From Penicillus capitatus (lineage: Eukaryota > Chlorophyta), in NCBI GenBank assembly GCA_965649825.1, contig OZ287718.1, positions 1 through 64,000 of the forward strand: DNA of 64,000 nt, written 5' to 3'. The notes under the pieces were generated by a model. The model had not been told where the DNA came from, did no database searches, and was given only the letters and a program-made list of their open reading frames with translations. Shown piece by piece: positions 10,055-21,501 of this stretch (its first letter is position 1; each line of letters opens with the position of its first letter). Position numbers and translations under genes: made by a program.

Positions 10055-11236
10055 ATGGATATCGAGGCTCTTATAGAATCGCTCGCCGCCAATCTTCGCG
10101 CCGTCGTCCAATACCGTGAGGATGAGAACAAAGGACTGAAAGACGAGCTGGTCGATCTCAAACGCGAAAACGCGCAGCTCAAGAAACAAGTCGCAGAGCT
10201 GAAGAAGACACGCCAGCAGTTGCCGTCTCAACAACGACACGGACCACCAGCACAGCAGGCACTGAATTTATCGTCCCTCTCAAATCGTTTGGGAAAAGTG
10301 CGATCCCTTTTCGAGAATTTGTCTAAGGCTTGGTGACGTACACAGCTCGAGAGCCATTTTGAATTCGATGACGGGGCAACGCCATTGCTGCAGTACTGTC
10401 TGCTGAATCGTGCCGATGACTGCGCACGAGTCCGCTGCCTTTTCACAGTCGTCCTCGTTACTCATATGGCGTTTTTTGGGTGCAGAAGATGATCGAGGCT
10501 GGAACGGAGGTCAACGCACGATCCGCCAAGTTTGCAACAGCATTACACATTACGGCTTTACGCAACCTCAAGTCGCTCAGTCTGGTAGACCGTGTACATT
10601 GCTCAAGAGCGGTGATGTATTTTTCTTGGCGTGTTTCTTCAGCTCTTGATCGAGAAGGGCGTCGATGTGAATCCTTCTGACAGCAAGGGACAGAAACCTC
10701 TTCACTATGCCGCGCAGCGAAACAGCATCGGAGCAGCCAAGGTCTTCACTCTATAGCGCTTTGATGTCTTCAGATATGAATGCCGCTTTCTTTGTTGCAG
10801 GCATTGATTGAGGCTGATGCTTGGATCGATGCCAGGGACAAAGATCGGAACACACCGCTCCACATCGCCTGTCAGTATGGATCCTACGAAGTGGCCAGAG
10901 TGATCTTCAATATACGACAGAGAGAGATGTCACATCACTTTGTGTGTTGTCCAGTTTTTGGTAGAGGAAGGCTGCGATCTAAATGCCGTGAATGTACGAG
11001 ATCAAGATCCATATGAGTGTTTCCTTGAAAGCACAGAAGAGAAATGCAGAACGCGATACAACATTGAAACGCTCATGCGAAATCTCTTTGACTCTGAACA
11101 TGGCTCTAACATTCCTGACCCTGAAGATTCTGATTACTCTTCGAATGACGATGCCTATGGACAGAACGTATACTACGAGGATTCTGGGTACTCTGAGGTC
11201 TATGAGGAATATGTGAACGACTATGTTTTCTATTGA
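10055..11236 (+). CDS. ankyrin-repeat protein with N-terminal coiled coil
   Basis: Predicted 301-residue protein from six exons: 10055-10297, 10346-10429, 10486-10584, 10643-10741, 10801-10899 and 10955-11236, with introns of 48-59 nt, all phase 0. Residues about 10-60 are a charged coiled coil (LKRENAQLKKQ). Ankyrin repeats follow, with signatures such as TPLLQYC, KPLHYAA and NTPLHIACQ. Three consecutive exons are exactly 99 nt, one 33-residue repeat each. The C-terminus is acidic and Tyr-rich and ends at 11236. The ATG at 10055 is chosen because only non-ATG codons precede it in frame. The 48-nt first intron removes an in-frame stop. Ankyrin repeats mediate protein binding. The partner and location are unknown. 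Confidence 0.87.
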
Positions 11237-12026
11237 CAATTCTATGCTCCACACGCATTCACCTTCTGAGATATTGCAAAAGGCAATGAAGCAGTGGGTT
11301 GTTTTGAGGAACTTCGAGTGATCTGGATGTGGCATCATTATCTGTAAGAGATCGGCAGAAAAAGTTTCGTTAGATGCCTCAGATCAAGTGTAGTAGATAG
11401 TTGTATCATCGCAGAGCTCAAGAGAGAGAAACTCATCCTCGTGCATCTCTTCCCCATTCGTCATCAGTCTTTCGCCTTTATCTATATGATCATGTGCCAG
11501 ACAAGGCATCGAAGGTGCAATCAAAGGTCATCACGCGAGGCATAAGATGCAAGTTTTTAACACGTGTCAGGTCCGTATGATGCCTCTCTTTGTTCGAGAC
11601 TCAGCTGATCATCACACTTCCCATGCAGTTATGATCCGATAAGAGGGCAATGTCACACATTTTGTGCGTATGAACGTCAGGAACAGCACGAAATGTCTAG
11701 GTAAAGTTGAACATATTAATAAACAGTGGGTGGATGTGAGGGAAGTCAAACAAATCAGAAGTCCAGGCGTACACACAGATAGACAGATAACAAGAAGGTT
11801 GTCAGTCACATAAAGGCAGAATTTTTGACAAGTCACATGAAAGACACACACACAAAGAAGAGTGGTAATGGGCACATGTCCAGATCTGGACATCTTATTA
11901 TGGTAGAGGATATTATTGGACTAGGCGCGGAGGCGACTACGGAGTGTATTCGAATCTCGGCGCCTGGCATGAACTGTCAGAGCTTCTGGAGCAAACCAGC
12001 ACGTCGAGATATCATGCACGCGACTC
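11237..12026. other. convergent intergenic region
   Basis: Lies between the 3' ends of the ankyrin gene (plus) and the next gene (minus). It has no supported ORF. An imperfect GC-rich inverted repeat occurs around 11922-11966 (aggcgc ... ggcgcct). Confidence 0.5.
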
Positions 12027-13866
12027 ATATTTGCAAACTCCTAGATGAGATAGATTCCTTTAGAGAAAGTGAGAAAAGAGTGAGATCATGACCTGTGTAC
12101 ACAGCATACTGTCTGTCAGGAGTTCCTTGCCTCGTCGTCCAAGCTTCGTGGCCCATCGGAAGAAGTAGATACCTTGTGGGAGTGGCTTTTGGGTCGATTT
12201 CCTTCGGCAGCCGGATTGCGGCAGAGGAGCATGTGTCGGCAAATGGCATCGAGGCCGTTGTGGCGAACCATTCGCGTCGAAAGAGTGATGCTCGCCTGTA
12301 TCTAATTCCGAATCTTGCTGTCGGCTCTCTCTTCGATATTTCTCATTGTCTTCCTCATCAGAGAAGAAGTCGGCAGGCTCCTCGAATGGATCACAGAGAT
12401 CCTCATCCGAATACTCGAGCGGTTCCAGACTGGGCTCTGCAAGCAGTCGACTGCCACTGCCCATGGTGGACAGTCGTGAATCCCCTCCATAGGAACGATG
12501 GTCATTGGCAGGCGCATCGTAAACGGCGGAAGAGCGACTATAGTCACTCCTTTCGCTGCCGGCATCTTCATTGTACACAACCGTTCCTTCTTCATTTCGA
12601 CAGGCTCGGTGAAAAGCACTGGATCCTGCTTCGATGACATCGGTGCCTTCTTCATCGTCCGATTCAGAGGAGGGATCCTGTCCATCGCTTTGGGCTGCAC
12701 GCTGCATCTCTTCCAATACAGAGGTATAGGCGTCGTGCATGAAGGCACCCTGGCGCTGAACGAAAATCTTGACAACTTCGACAACGATCATATTGAATGA
12801 ACGCAGAGACGTCACATCATGTGCCTCGCTCAAGATATCGTCTATGTACGTTGATTGATCATCCAAACCTGGACTATCTATAAACAGCAGAAGAGGCAGG
12901 GTATCAGTCTGATGCGATGCGGATCGGGTGGGTGGAAGGATACGTGCGACAGGGGCATGTCGTCGGAAGGGTGAGGGTTCTCCCAGAAGTGATGTCCAAA
13001 AATCACCCTGTCTTTTGATCTTCTGCTCGATTTCTGTATTGATCGCGGACAGCACTTCATTCATACCTCTATACGTTATCAGCTGGTCACTCCTAATCGG
13101 GGATACATGCTTAGACACAACATCGGCTACCTACAAACAGCCATCCGTCACATCACACATGACAGAACAGCCTCACACTCAAGACATCCGCTTACCGTTC
13201 CATAGAGTCGATGCGAAACAGTATCTTGAATCGATGTCTTGAAGATATGCAGTAACCTTCTTTGGTAGATATCGCTAAAGAGTGGAGGGCACGGCTCGTT
13301 CATGTGTTGATTTCTACGGGCAACGTGTATACTCTCAGCTGCTTTGCTCAGGTAAATCAAACGGCCTGTCCACGCCACCCCTCTCGTGAGCATGATGGGC
13401 AGGTATAGAGCATACCGAAAATGCAGAACACTAGGCGACAGAGGATGAATGTCGTTGGCAATGACCAGATTGCCGCGACAAATCGTGTAAATGCCGCCAC
13501 CTTCACCTTTTCTGTCTGTGCCTCCTGGACTGGACCTTGCGGACACAACTGTCTCCACAGCTCATCCAACTGATCCGCCTAGATGAACAATCACACTCTC
13601 TTGTGATGTATGGATCGAAGAAAGAAGAAAAATGGGTTTCACGTCAAAGAGCTTGGCCGAGATGGTTTCGAGCATTTCTGAATGGAATTCGTCGGCGCAT
13701 TCAACCGTGGTTTCAAAATGATGCTTAACACGGTCCGCTTCACTAAAAAGTGTGAGATGAGATCAACGAAGTGTGCGTGCGTTAAGTGTGATGATATTCT
13801 CACGCTTTTTCTTCTTGTTCTTGGTGAGAATCTGCAGATGGATCTGTCAACCTCAGGGAGGAGAGA
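12027..13866 (-). CDS. multi-exon protein of unknown function with acidic C-terminal half
   Basis: The supported exon chain runs from about 13866 through introns at 13743-13803, 13579-13642, a short one near 13520-13555, about 13130-13195 (phase 0) and one near 12884-12952. All have GT-AG ends and join continuous coding-like frames. The N-terminal part contains a helical segment (VKHHFETTVECADEF). The middle is hydrophobic and mixed, with GGIYTICRGNL and HFRYALYLPIM. The C-terminal part is strongly acidic and Ser-rich, with clusters such as SSESDDEEGTD and FSDEEDNEKY. No domain was recognised. The 5' end is uncertain because no convincing ATG was found in frame. The 3' end may be at 12027 after a short intron, or at 12060. 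Function is not assigned. Confidence 0.6.
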
Positions 13867-15159
13867 TAATCGACCCACGACGTCGGCAAAAAAGAACAGG
13901 ATTGGGGAATGAGCCATGTTCGCCACGTCGCGGCATCTGCGGTGCCATAGGCGTACATACTAACGCACGAACGCACACCGTTTAGCGTTTAGAGGAAGCG
14001 TCGTCACGGCATCTTACCGGAACGCGAGATAACCTGCCGCGCCAATACCGGATAACAGCGCAACCTTTCTAAAAGGCCTAAAACAGGATGCACGAGTTCG
14101 TATGTGCGTCGTCGCGTCGCGGCAAGGGCGTCGGATCGTCGCTGCGTTATGGACGTCGATTATCTCTGCGTTTTCGGTCGACACGTATGATGCATGGACT
14201 TACGGTAGCCTATCCAGAATGTCGCTCGTTTTCATGCTCTCCCGCTGACGCCGACGAACGTTCTAGAAGTAAAAGGTCTTGTCCGTCAAAGACGATCTTT
14301 CTCTGTCGTTCAACGCTGACTCGACGGATGATAATGATGCAAAGAAAGAACACAGTACGCGGATCGTGAAGGTGGATGGAATAATACACTTCCATGTGTC
14401 ATGTTCGTGAGCCGGACGAACGAACGAACGAACGAGTCACATCATACAGGAACAGCGAGGCTGGGATGTGTGGTGCTGTTCTGTGGCCTTCGTGTTGAAA
14501 CATGGGTTGATGCTTCTGAAATGAACTCATCATCATTCTCAGATCCAAAATGTCCCATCAGTCACTCGCCTCGTCACAATAAACCAGCGTCTGTTTTTGA
14601 ATAGAGGGGGGAGGGACACATCGCTATTTCATTATCAAATACAAGATGTTGGGAGGAAATTGTTTTGCTGTCAGTTGTCATTGCTGCTGATTCTGTCGTC
14701 CTCGAAGCATAAAAAGAATACAGCATGTTAAGCAATCGGATCCGCCATCGCGTTTATTTTGTATATTCGTCACCATCGAGGCGGTAAAGAGTAATCGTCC
14801 TCAAGTGTCATGTCTGCACGGGCAGAGGCAGGCAGGCAAACGTGGTGGACCCAGACGCCCTTTCTCTCTCATCACTCCCAAATCTCTCGGATCGTCGTCA
14901 TCATCGTCCGTCCATCATCCATTCCTTTATTGTTGCATCGATAAGATAGGAGGCAGTTCAGCAGGCAACTCATAATACGAGGAAGGCAGCTGTGGCTCAT
15001 TTACGTGAAAGGGAAAAGGAACAATAGCAACACATGCCATGTACAAAGAAGGAAATCCATGAAACAATGGAGATTATTTCTCTGGCCTAGACACGGTGTG
15101 CCTGCCACAGCATTGGCATGCTTCACAGCCCTGACTCAACAAACCATTCTTATACATGA

Positions 15160-15256
15160 CCATCCATCCATCTACCCATCTATCCATTCAGCAGCCATCC
15201 ATCCATCCATCTACCCATCTATCCATTCAGCAGCCATCCATCCATCCATCAGCGCA
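15160..15256. repeat. minisatellite built from CCAT/CATC words
   Basis: A unit of about 40 bp made of CATCCATCCATCTACC-type sequence plus ATTCAGCAGC is repeated about twice, with a further partial copy, embedded in CATC tetranucleotide repeats. Confidence 0.85.
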
Positions 15257-15721
15257 TCCGCAAAAGAACATATCAAAAAGAGAGAGCTCGTGTATAGCGT
15301 ATTCCTTTGCTTTTGTCGTGTTTAGCTTTTTGCATGCCCATTTCGATCATCGTCATCATGAACAGATTCCTCATAATAGCTGTGGCATATTTATCGTACG
15401 GATGCTAGTCCCTTCGTCACCGAGGTCGTGGTGGTGGTGTTTCCCCTGACTCGTTGCCATAGAGTTCTGAGTCATGTACACAGATTTGAACAACGTAGAG
15501 AGTTGTTGTTGCTTGGAGGCGACATACAGGATGAAATCCAGAAAAGAGTGCCAACAACAAGAAAAAACCGAATCTCAGTATCCCATCCCAGCTTCAAAGC
15601 TAAAAGAATAAAGCAATATCCCTCGACATGTTCACCGCGCCTCTACACAGTACGCCACCCCTCTCTCACCCATAATGCATAGTTCCAGGATTCTATCCTT
15701 TATCATTGGCATATTGTCAAT

Positions 15722-15772
15722 AGATAGAAGATGAGAATATAGATAGATAAATAGATAGATAAGATAAGATAA
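15722..15772. repeat. GATA/AGATA microsatellite
   Basis: Imperfect run of GATA and AGATA units (atagatagataaatagatag and so on). It lies just downstream of the kinase stop codon and may fall in its 3' untranslated region. Confidence 0.85.
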
Positions 15773-15852
15773 CTTCAGAGAAAGAGATCCTATGTAATCT
15801 TTTAGGGTGGGCAGGGAAGGGGTAGGGGTAGGGGTGCACGAGAAGGATGATG

Positions 15853-17852
15853 TTATCTGTTCGAAGCCACAGATGCGCCGGACGGGGTCGAACAAGAAGG
15901 AATTTTGGTTTTCGAATAGGCATTATTAGACGCCTGGATGGCATCCAGATACGCCTGCCATTGAGGAAAGGACACCGTGCGTTTTTTGCTGCGTCGTGCT
16001 GGAATCTGTGAGGCTTCTTGCTGCTGCTGCCGCTGCTCTTGTTCCTTGTCCGTTGACTGATTCGACTACAACACACCACACCACAGATGCAAGACATGTC
16101 CATGAGCACAAATGCTGTTGACCACTGCCACTCTTGGAGGCTTTGGAATGTGAGATTCGGTATGGGCCGCCGCCGCCGCCGCCGTGTCGGATGTTTCAGC
16201 CTCTTGAATGGTCCGGGCTTGGGAGGATTGCTGCTGCGAATGCTCGGGTTCTGGTTGTTGCTGTTCTGGTTGTTGCCGTTGAGTTTCTGCACTTTGTTTT
16301 TCGTTTGCGGATGGGAACATACCGCGCAATGAAAAGCACCCAGTATCACTCAGATCCGCCGTTGTGACGTCCGTTGTTGTGACCGTGTCCCCTTCACTGA
16401 AGAGCACATCTCCAGATGAGGTGGCCGTGGTCGCCGTATGATGGGTCATGGCAGGTATTCCCTTATTCGCAGCAGGTGATGGTCCGCCCAGCATCGCCTT
16501 CAACATGGCAGTGATCTCTTTAAAGGTAGGGCGTTGCTCGCGATGTGGATGCCAACATCGCCGAATTAATTCTGCATACATTGGAGGACAGTATTTAGGT
16601 ATTTTTGGTCGATGCCCTTCCACAATGGACACCATCGTTTCACCAGAACTGAGACCTACAGCAGTGGAGTGAGGGAGAGATGGCCAAGGAAAGGGAAATG
16701 ACCTAAGAAGGGCAACTCGCCAGCCACAAGCTCCCACAACAGCATCCCAAATGAAAAGACATCCACAGCTGGAGTCAAGATGCCGTCTTTGAGAACTTCT
16801 GGAGGCATGTGGCTCACGGTCCCAGCCGTGAAAGTGCTGATGTGTGTCTTTATGTGTGTTAAGGGTCGACTCATGCCAAAATCCCCAACCTGACACACAC
16901 CACACCACTCCTTTCCAAGATGTCAGGCAGAACAGGCGGCGGATGACCTTGCAGACGAAATTCTTCGCAAGGATCTGTGAAGAGGACAGCATCACGTTCT
17001 GCGATTTAAGATCACCGTGAATAATTCCGTAGGAATGCAGGTGCTCAAGAGCATCGGACACTTCCAATGCTGCAAAGAGAAGGTGAAGAATTCTCGGCCG
17101 TTGCCGATCCGTATCTTCAAAGAACTCTCCTTTCTTGATGGCATCACGTAAAGAGCCTTTGTTACAATACTCCATCACAATCCAGATCTCTTCTGGTCCG
17201 TCACTCAAATCCTGAGCCATATCGCTGAAGAGACTGGAAGAAGTGCGTCGTACGCCTGGAGACGGCGATTCGTAGGTACTCATATCCTCCTCAACAACAT
17301 CGGTACATCCTTCGAGGGCCGAATCGCTGCCGACGTAGACACCCAATACTTTGACGAGATTAGGGTGACGAATCCTCTGACCCATGTAGAGCTCGAGAGG
17401 CTCCGTTCCAATCTTGATCAGATCTTCTTGCTGTCTCAGAATCTTGATAGCGACGTCTTGGGAAGCCATTCGGCCGCGATAGACCGTCCCTATAGAAAGA
17501 GAGATCTGCCACCTTGCCCTATTTATTCCTTTGAACAAGTCCTACCCGATGCGCCTTTTCCCAACGTGTTGCCAAAAGTGACTTCATGAGGATTCACTGT
17601 TATGGGCGATGCGTTGTCCTCCATGTCCAGCCCATGCTTTATGACATGCCTGTGGCCTCTGCTGGGATGCGGCGTCCACTGCATTTCCACATCGTCAGGT
17701 CGTGGCAGATCCGAACAACAGGACGATGCATAATCAATTCGTTCCGAGTAAAGCTGTTCAAAGTTCTCCAGGTGTTTGTTTTTTCGGCCAGGACTTCGGT
17801 GTCGCCGAAAACCAAATTTCTTTCCGAGACCTCCAATGCCACATCCAAACAT
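15853..17852 (-). CDS. protein kinase, TKL-like, with low-complexity C-terminal tail
   Basis: Five exons on the minus strand. Exon 1 starts at the ATG at 17852 and encodes a basic N-terminus and the glycine loop GKGASG, which joins TVYRG after an intron. The catalytic domain then shows the VAIKI lysine, HGDLKSQN catalytic loop, DFGMSRP activation start (after the intron at about 16892-16949), an MPPEVL-type P+1 region and DVFSFGMLLWELV. A further intron near 16650-16710 precedes the last lobe. The HGDLK loop and overall pattern resemble tyrosine-kinase-like kinases, which usually phosphorylate Ser/Thr. The tail is rich in Gln, Ala and Ser, and the last exon ends at 15853. All catalytic residues appear present. 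Substrate and pathway are unknown. Confidence 0.88.
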
Positions 17853-18083
17853 GACGAGCGGTGTTTTCAGTCTTGGTCGTTGTTGTCACAGTCGTGAGGG
17901 ATGATGAAGAATAAGAAGTGTGAAACACGAATGGGTTGGGTAAGCTGAAAAAGCGCGTGTGTTCAGCGCAGGCCGTGCGGCAATGAAACAGAGAGAGCGG
18001 GACGACCTGAAAATTGTGTTAAAAGACAGACGGAAAAGTCTTCAATTCTACTTCACAGGTCGACCAACCACTGCGCTTCATCC

Positions 18084-19414
18084 TCAACCGCCGCCACCGA
18101 CGGCTGTGATGTGACAGCTGTTGCCGATTTCGAGATCGATTAAGTCGGCCAGACGACTGCGGAGAGCATCGAGTGAGGCGACATCGTTTACGTCGTGCGT
18201 CCAGTGACGACGGTCGTACCTAGAAAGAGTGAGAAGATATCGAAAGTGTGAGAATGGTGGACCAGGAGCGGGGTAGGCCGACGGATTGCCGCGCTACGTG
18301 ATCGAAACGACCGGATGCTAAATCCGGACACAGCTGTTCGACCCAACCACGGAACACGGGACCCGGTTCTTCGTTCAGGAGATGGAGAATCTCGAGGAAA
18401 TGCGCGACGCCGACAGCGACGTGGGCGCGTTCTTCTGAGGCGATGCGCTGAACGAGCTGCGCCGAAGATCGGTCGCCGAGTGAAACGAGACGGTCGACAA
18501 GTCGTGGCCCGGCGTCCAATCCTCGCGCTTCTTGAGACATCGGGACCAAAGCGAGACGTGCTGTAAGGTCATGCCGCGACACCTGTGCTGTGCGCCATAG
18601 AAGATCGTGTCCAGGCATGTCGCCATAGTCGTGGCCCAATGCACGCAATCTCTGCACGCACCTATCACGCCGACGACCGTCAGACAGACGCGCGTACCGT
18701 CGAAGCGGGACGCACCAGGAGAAATGCCGACTCTCGTCGTCGGCGACGTGAGCAAAGTCGCCAAAAAACGCCTCCGGCAGTTTGAGATGCGAAAATCGGA
18801 CCTACAAGGCAGCGATTGAACGGCAGGGGATCGAGGGAGCCGTGTGTGCGCACGAGGGTATCCCAAGCTAGATCGACAGCATTGAGTTCGATGTGTGCGA
18901 GGTTGTGTAGTAGGAAGACGGTTTTGGGCAAAGGCGTCGTGGCCAGTGTCGGCATATCTTTCGGTTTGGCCAGAGGAGGACGCGGAAGACGTGCCGGCAT
19001 CTCGGGCGCCGTCGCTCCATTCCCACGTGACACTCTTCCTTGTCTACATCGTGTGCATGACGAGGGCGAGTCGTCAGGAAGCGTGCCGTACCGCAGGGCA
19101 CGATAGGCAGCATGGGTAATGCGTGCCTTTTCCAACGGATCGGCCGTTTTCAGAACAAGAGCGCCGCAGGACTCGAGACTTTGAGGAAGATCCAATGGAT
19201 CGGCGGGATCGTTGCCATCTGCGAGGGACACAGCGACGCCGTCGACCCACGAGCGACGGGTGTCGACGTCAAGGACTCTCCATTTTTCGAGCTCTGCCCA
19301 CGGCCGTGCTTCAGACGACGAAGCCATGGCCCGAACGCTCCAACGCAGTATCCTCGAACGCGAGAGGCCAAGAGAAGGCGAAACTGCCAGAGACTTGGTA
19401 ATAAACAGTGCCAT
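18084..19414 (-). CDS. DUF455 (ferritin-like) family protein
   Basis: Predicted 393 residues from four exons (18854-19414, 18716-18801, 18263-18661, 18084-18219), with introns of 52, 54 and 43 nt. It matches the DUF455 family, whose members have a ferritin-like helical fold. Seen here are the HNLAHIELNAVDLAWD segment, the DDESRHFSW metal-ligand-type motif completed across an intron, and the GHDYGDMPGHDLLW block. Glu and His residues typical of a di-metal site are present in both halves, including EERAHVAVG near the end. The family's role is not established. The N-terminus (MALFITKSLAVSP...) is basic and hydroxylated and could be an organelle-targeting peptide, which is inference. The ATG at 19414 is the first in the open frame. 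Its 3' end is on the side of the kinase gene. Confidence 0.87.
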
Positions 19415-19424
19415 TGTCTATGCG

Positions 19425-21274
19425 TCAGTAACTATTTGTTTTCCCGCTGCTTTCGTTCCGACCATAAGCAAACCACCGTACAGGCAATGTACTGTAGACG
19501 TGTGTCAGCAGGACAGTGAGAATCAAAACGCATCCAACTGTCACAGCCAGTTTTCCAAAAAGTCCAGAGATAAAGAGACAGGAAGCCAGCCATGGACACA
19601 AGAGCATGAGAGCCACACTCAATCCACACGACTTGCATGTGACTCTCCACGGATTGGACCACGAGGCGAACTAGAGTCAAAACGATTACCGTCCTTTTCG
19701 ATCGATGTATATGACGGCGCACTTTGAAGGTGGGAAGACTCGAAGATCCTACGATCTTCCCCGTATCGTGGCAGTACTTAAGGTAGAGACTGAAGAGAGT
19801 TCCGTGGAGAAAGAAGATCCATTCAAAAGTGAGAAGCCATCCCCAGAAGGGCGGGATTTCGTTGGGGACAGATATTAAGACCAGCCAGAGGGGCAAGAGG
19901 AGTGTGATGTAGCCAATGAAGATGGAATTTCCGACAAATCTCTTCGGCAGTCCCGTCTTTGACATGAGGGAATGGGTCATGGCGGCAGAAGAGGTCGATG
20001 GGATCGCCTCAGATTTGCCGTTCCTTGGAGAGGGTGATCCATCCAGATAGACACACTTGTAGTAGAGACAGGCCAGAAATGCAAAGGGTAACCAGGAGAG
20101 GACACGAATGCAGAAGAGCTGCGGCGTGGTGAGACCGCCTTCGATTCCCTGAGCATCTGCTGGAAGATGTGCACGAAATGTCTAAGACCTCACACAAATC
20201 TCACACATTTGCATTCTCTTAAGTACTGGAGAGACTTTCCAGGATTGCATGTCTGCGATGACCCACGATGTCCACCAGTTCCATGGTTTGAAGGGTCCCA
20301 ATGTATAATGCACGATGCTGATGTTCTCCCTTGGGATCATCCATCGATTCGAGTTGAGAATGTACAGGCCGATGTCTGCATTGTATGCTGTCGGCAACCG
20401 CATCATCTACGTCACACATTCCTATTAGACACGCACATCATTGCCTCTCCACGGCAAACCGCTGTGTCTTTGGGCACCTCCTTTCCCGCTTCGAACAGCG
20501 GCGCGTTCACAAAATTCTCCAGATAAACATTCAAAAATCCTTGATCTCCTCTGGAGGGCATCGCCGTTAATGTGTGAGAATGTGTGAACGAGTGATGACC
20601 CTGTATAACTGGGATAGGTATCGATCTTGGAGATCATATCTGAGTAGAGCGAGGTGGATGGTGTTACCACCATGACGCCAGAGTTGAGACGCTCTGAATG
20701 ACGCAGCGCCGCACAGAATCCTGGACAAGTGAACAGGACGTCCACATTCTTCAATGCGATTGTGTCTGCATCCATGTAAACCACTATCACACATATCTCA
20801 CACATAACAGCCGATAGTGTGACCATGAAATGACCTTTCTTGTATTCTGTTAGATTGAAGATGCCGAGTTTGGTGTAGACGGCAGAAAAACGTTTGGGAA
20901 ATGTTTTGCCGGGATTGGCAATCGTGTCGAGCGTTTTGACAATCCATCCATCCTTGCGCAACGTGTCTTTGCTCTTTCTCGATAGCTTCCCCGTCACGAT
21001 CACCACCAAATCACTAAAGCTCACAACGGAGTGCCCTTCTTCTGCCTGGACTCAGATATGCGCACTATTGTGTCTTCGTCTCTCGAATGGACTGTCCCAA
21101 GACGCGGACCCCAAGGAGAAAGTCATCGCCGTAAAGCAGCGTCGCATAGGCTCCTTCTTTCTGAGCAACAGGAGGACTCGCAGCCGCACCGACTCGGATA
21201 TTCGGAACGACAAGAGCACAGAGAAGATAGGCAAGACGCCACATGTGGATGGTCATGATCATGGACGTCATCAT
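19425..21274 (-). CDS. GT8 family glycosyltransferase with C-terminal membrane segments
   Basis: Predicted 515 residues from seven exons: 21066-21274, 20835-21013, 20600-20783, 20460-20550, 20227-20406, 19723-20181 and 19425-19670, with introns of 45-53 nt. A hydrophobic N-terminus (LAYLLCALVV) is followed by the GT8 catalytic region: YATLLYGDDFLLG, the metal-binding DxD in VVYMDADTIAL, LNSGVMVV, GGDQGFLN (restored across the third intron), PTAYNADIG and HYTLGPFKPW. The second half has several hydrophobic segments. This layout resembles plant GT8 enzymes of the inositol phosphorylceramide glucuronosyltransferase group, which act in the Golgi on sphingolipids. The exact donor and acceptor cannot be read from sequence. 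The last 52-nt intron (19671-19722) is supported because it switches to a frame rich in membrane-spanning segments. The gene is divergent from the peptidase gene. Confidence 0.87.
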
Positions 21275-21501
21275 CACCAACGTTCTGTTGATTCGTTTGG
21301 CTCTCAGAGTCGTACGTGTGTGTACGTGTGTTCGTGTGAGCAAGCGAGCATCAAGATGCGGTCTGCCGCGACGCCTGTGAGTCTTGGCTCGGCACAATGG
21401 TGCCCCGTTGTTGGATATCGTCGTCAGGACACGGGACGCCGACGTCTGAATGTGACTACCACCACCATCAGTGCTGATCCTCGACGTCGGTCCACACGAA
21501 A

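Larger units (their letters stand above)
13870..15852. other. long intergenic region with simple repeats
   Basis: There is no supported gene over nearly 2 kb. It contains an ACGA run near 14415-14436, a CATC-type minisatellite at 15160-15256 and a GATA-type run at 15722-15772. These are low-complexity tracts, not genes. Confidence 0.55.

Noticed and set aside
10333-10345. A 13-nt intron in the ankyrin gene
   Set aside because: A 48-nt intron with an upstream donor removes the same in-frame stop and keeps phase 0.
11922-11966. tRNA-like element (ttcgaatc loop with GC-rich ends)
   Set aside because: The ends form an inverted repeat, but no D-arm or anticodon arm of proper size can be folded.
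15160-15256. CRISPR-like repeat array
   Set aside because: The repeats are CATC-based low complexity without unique spacers, in eukaryotic DNA.
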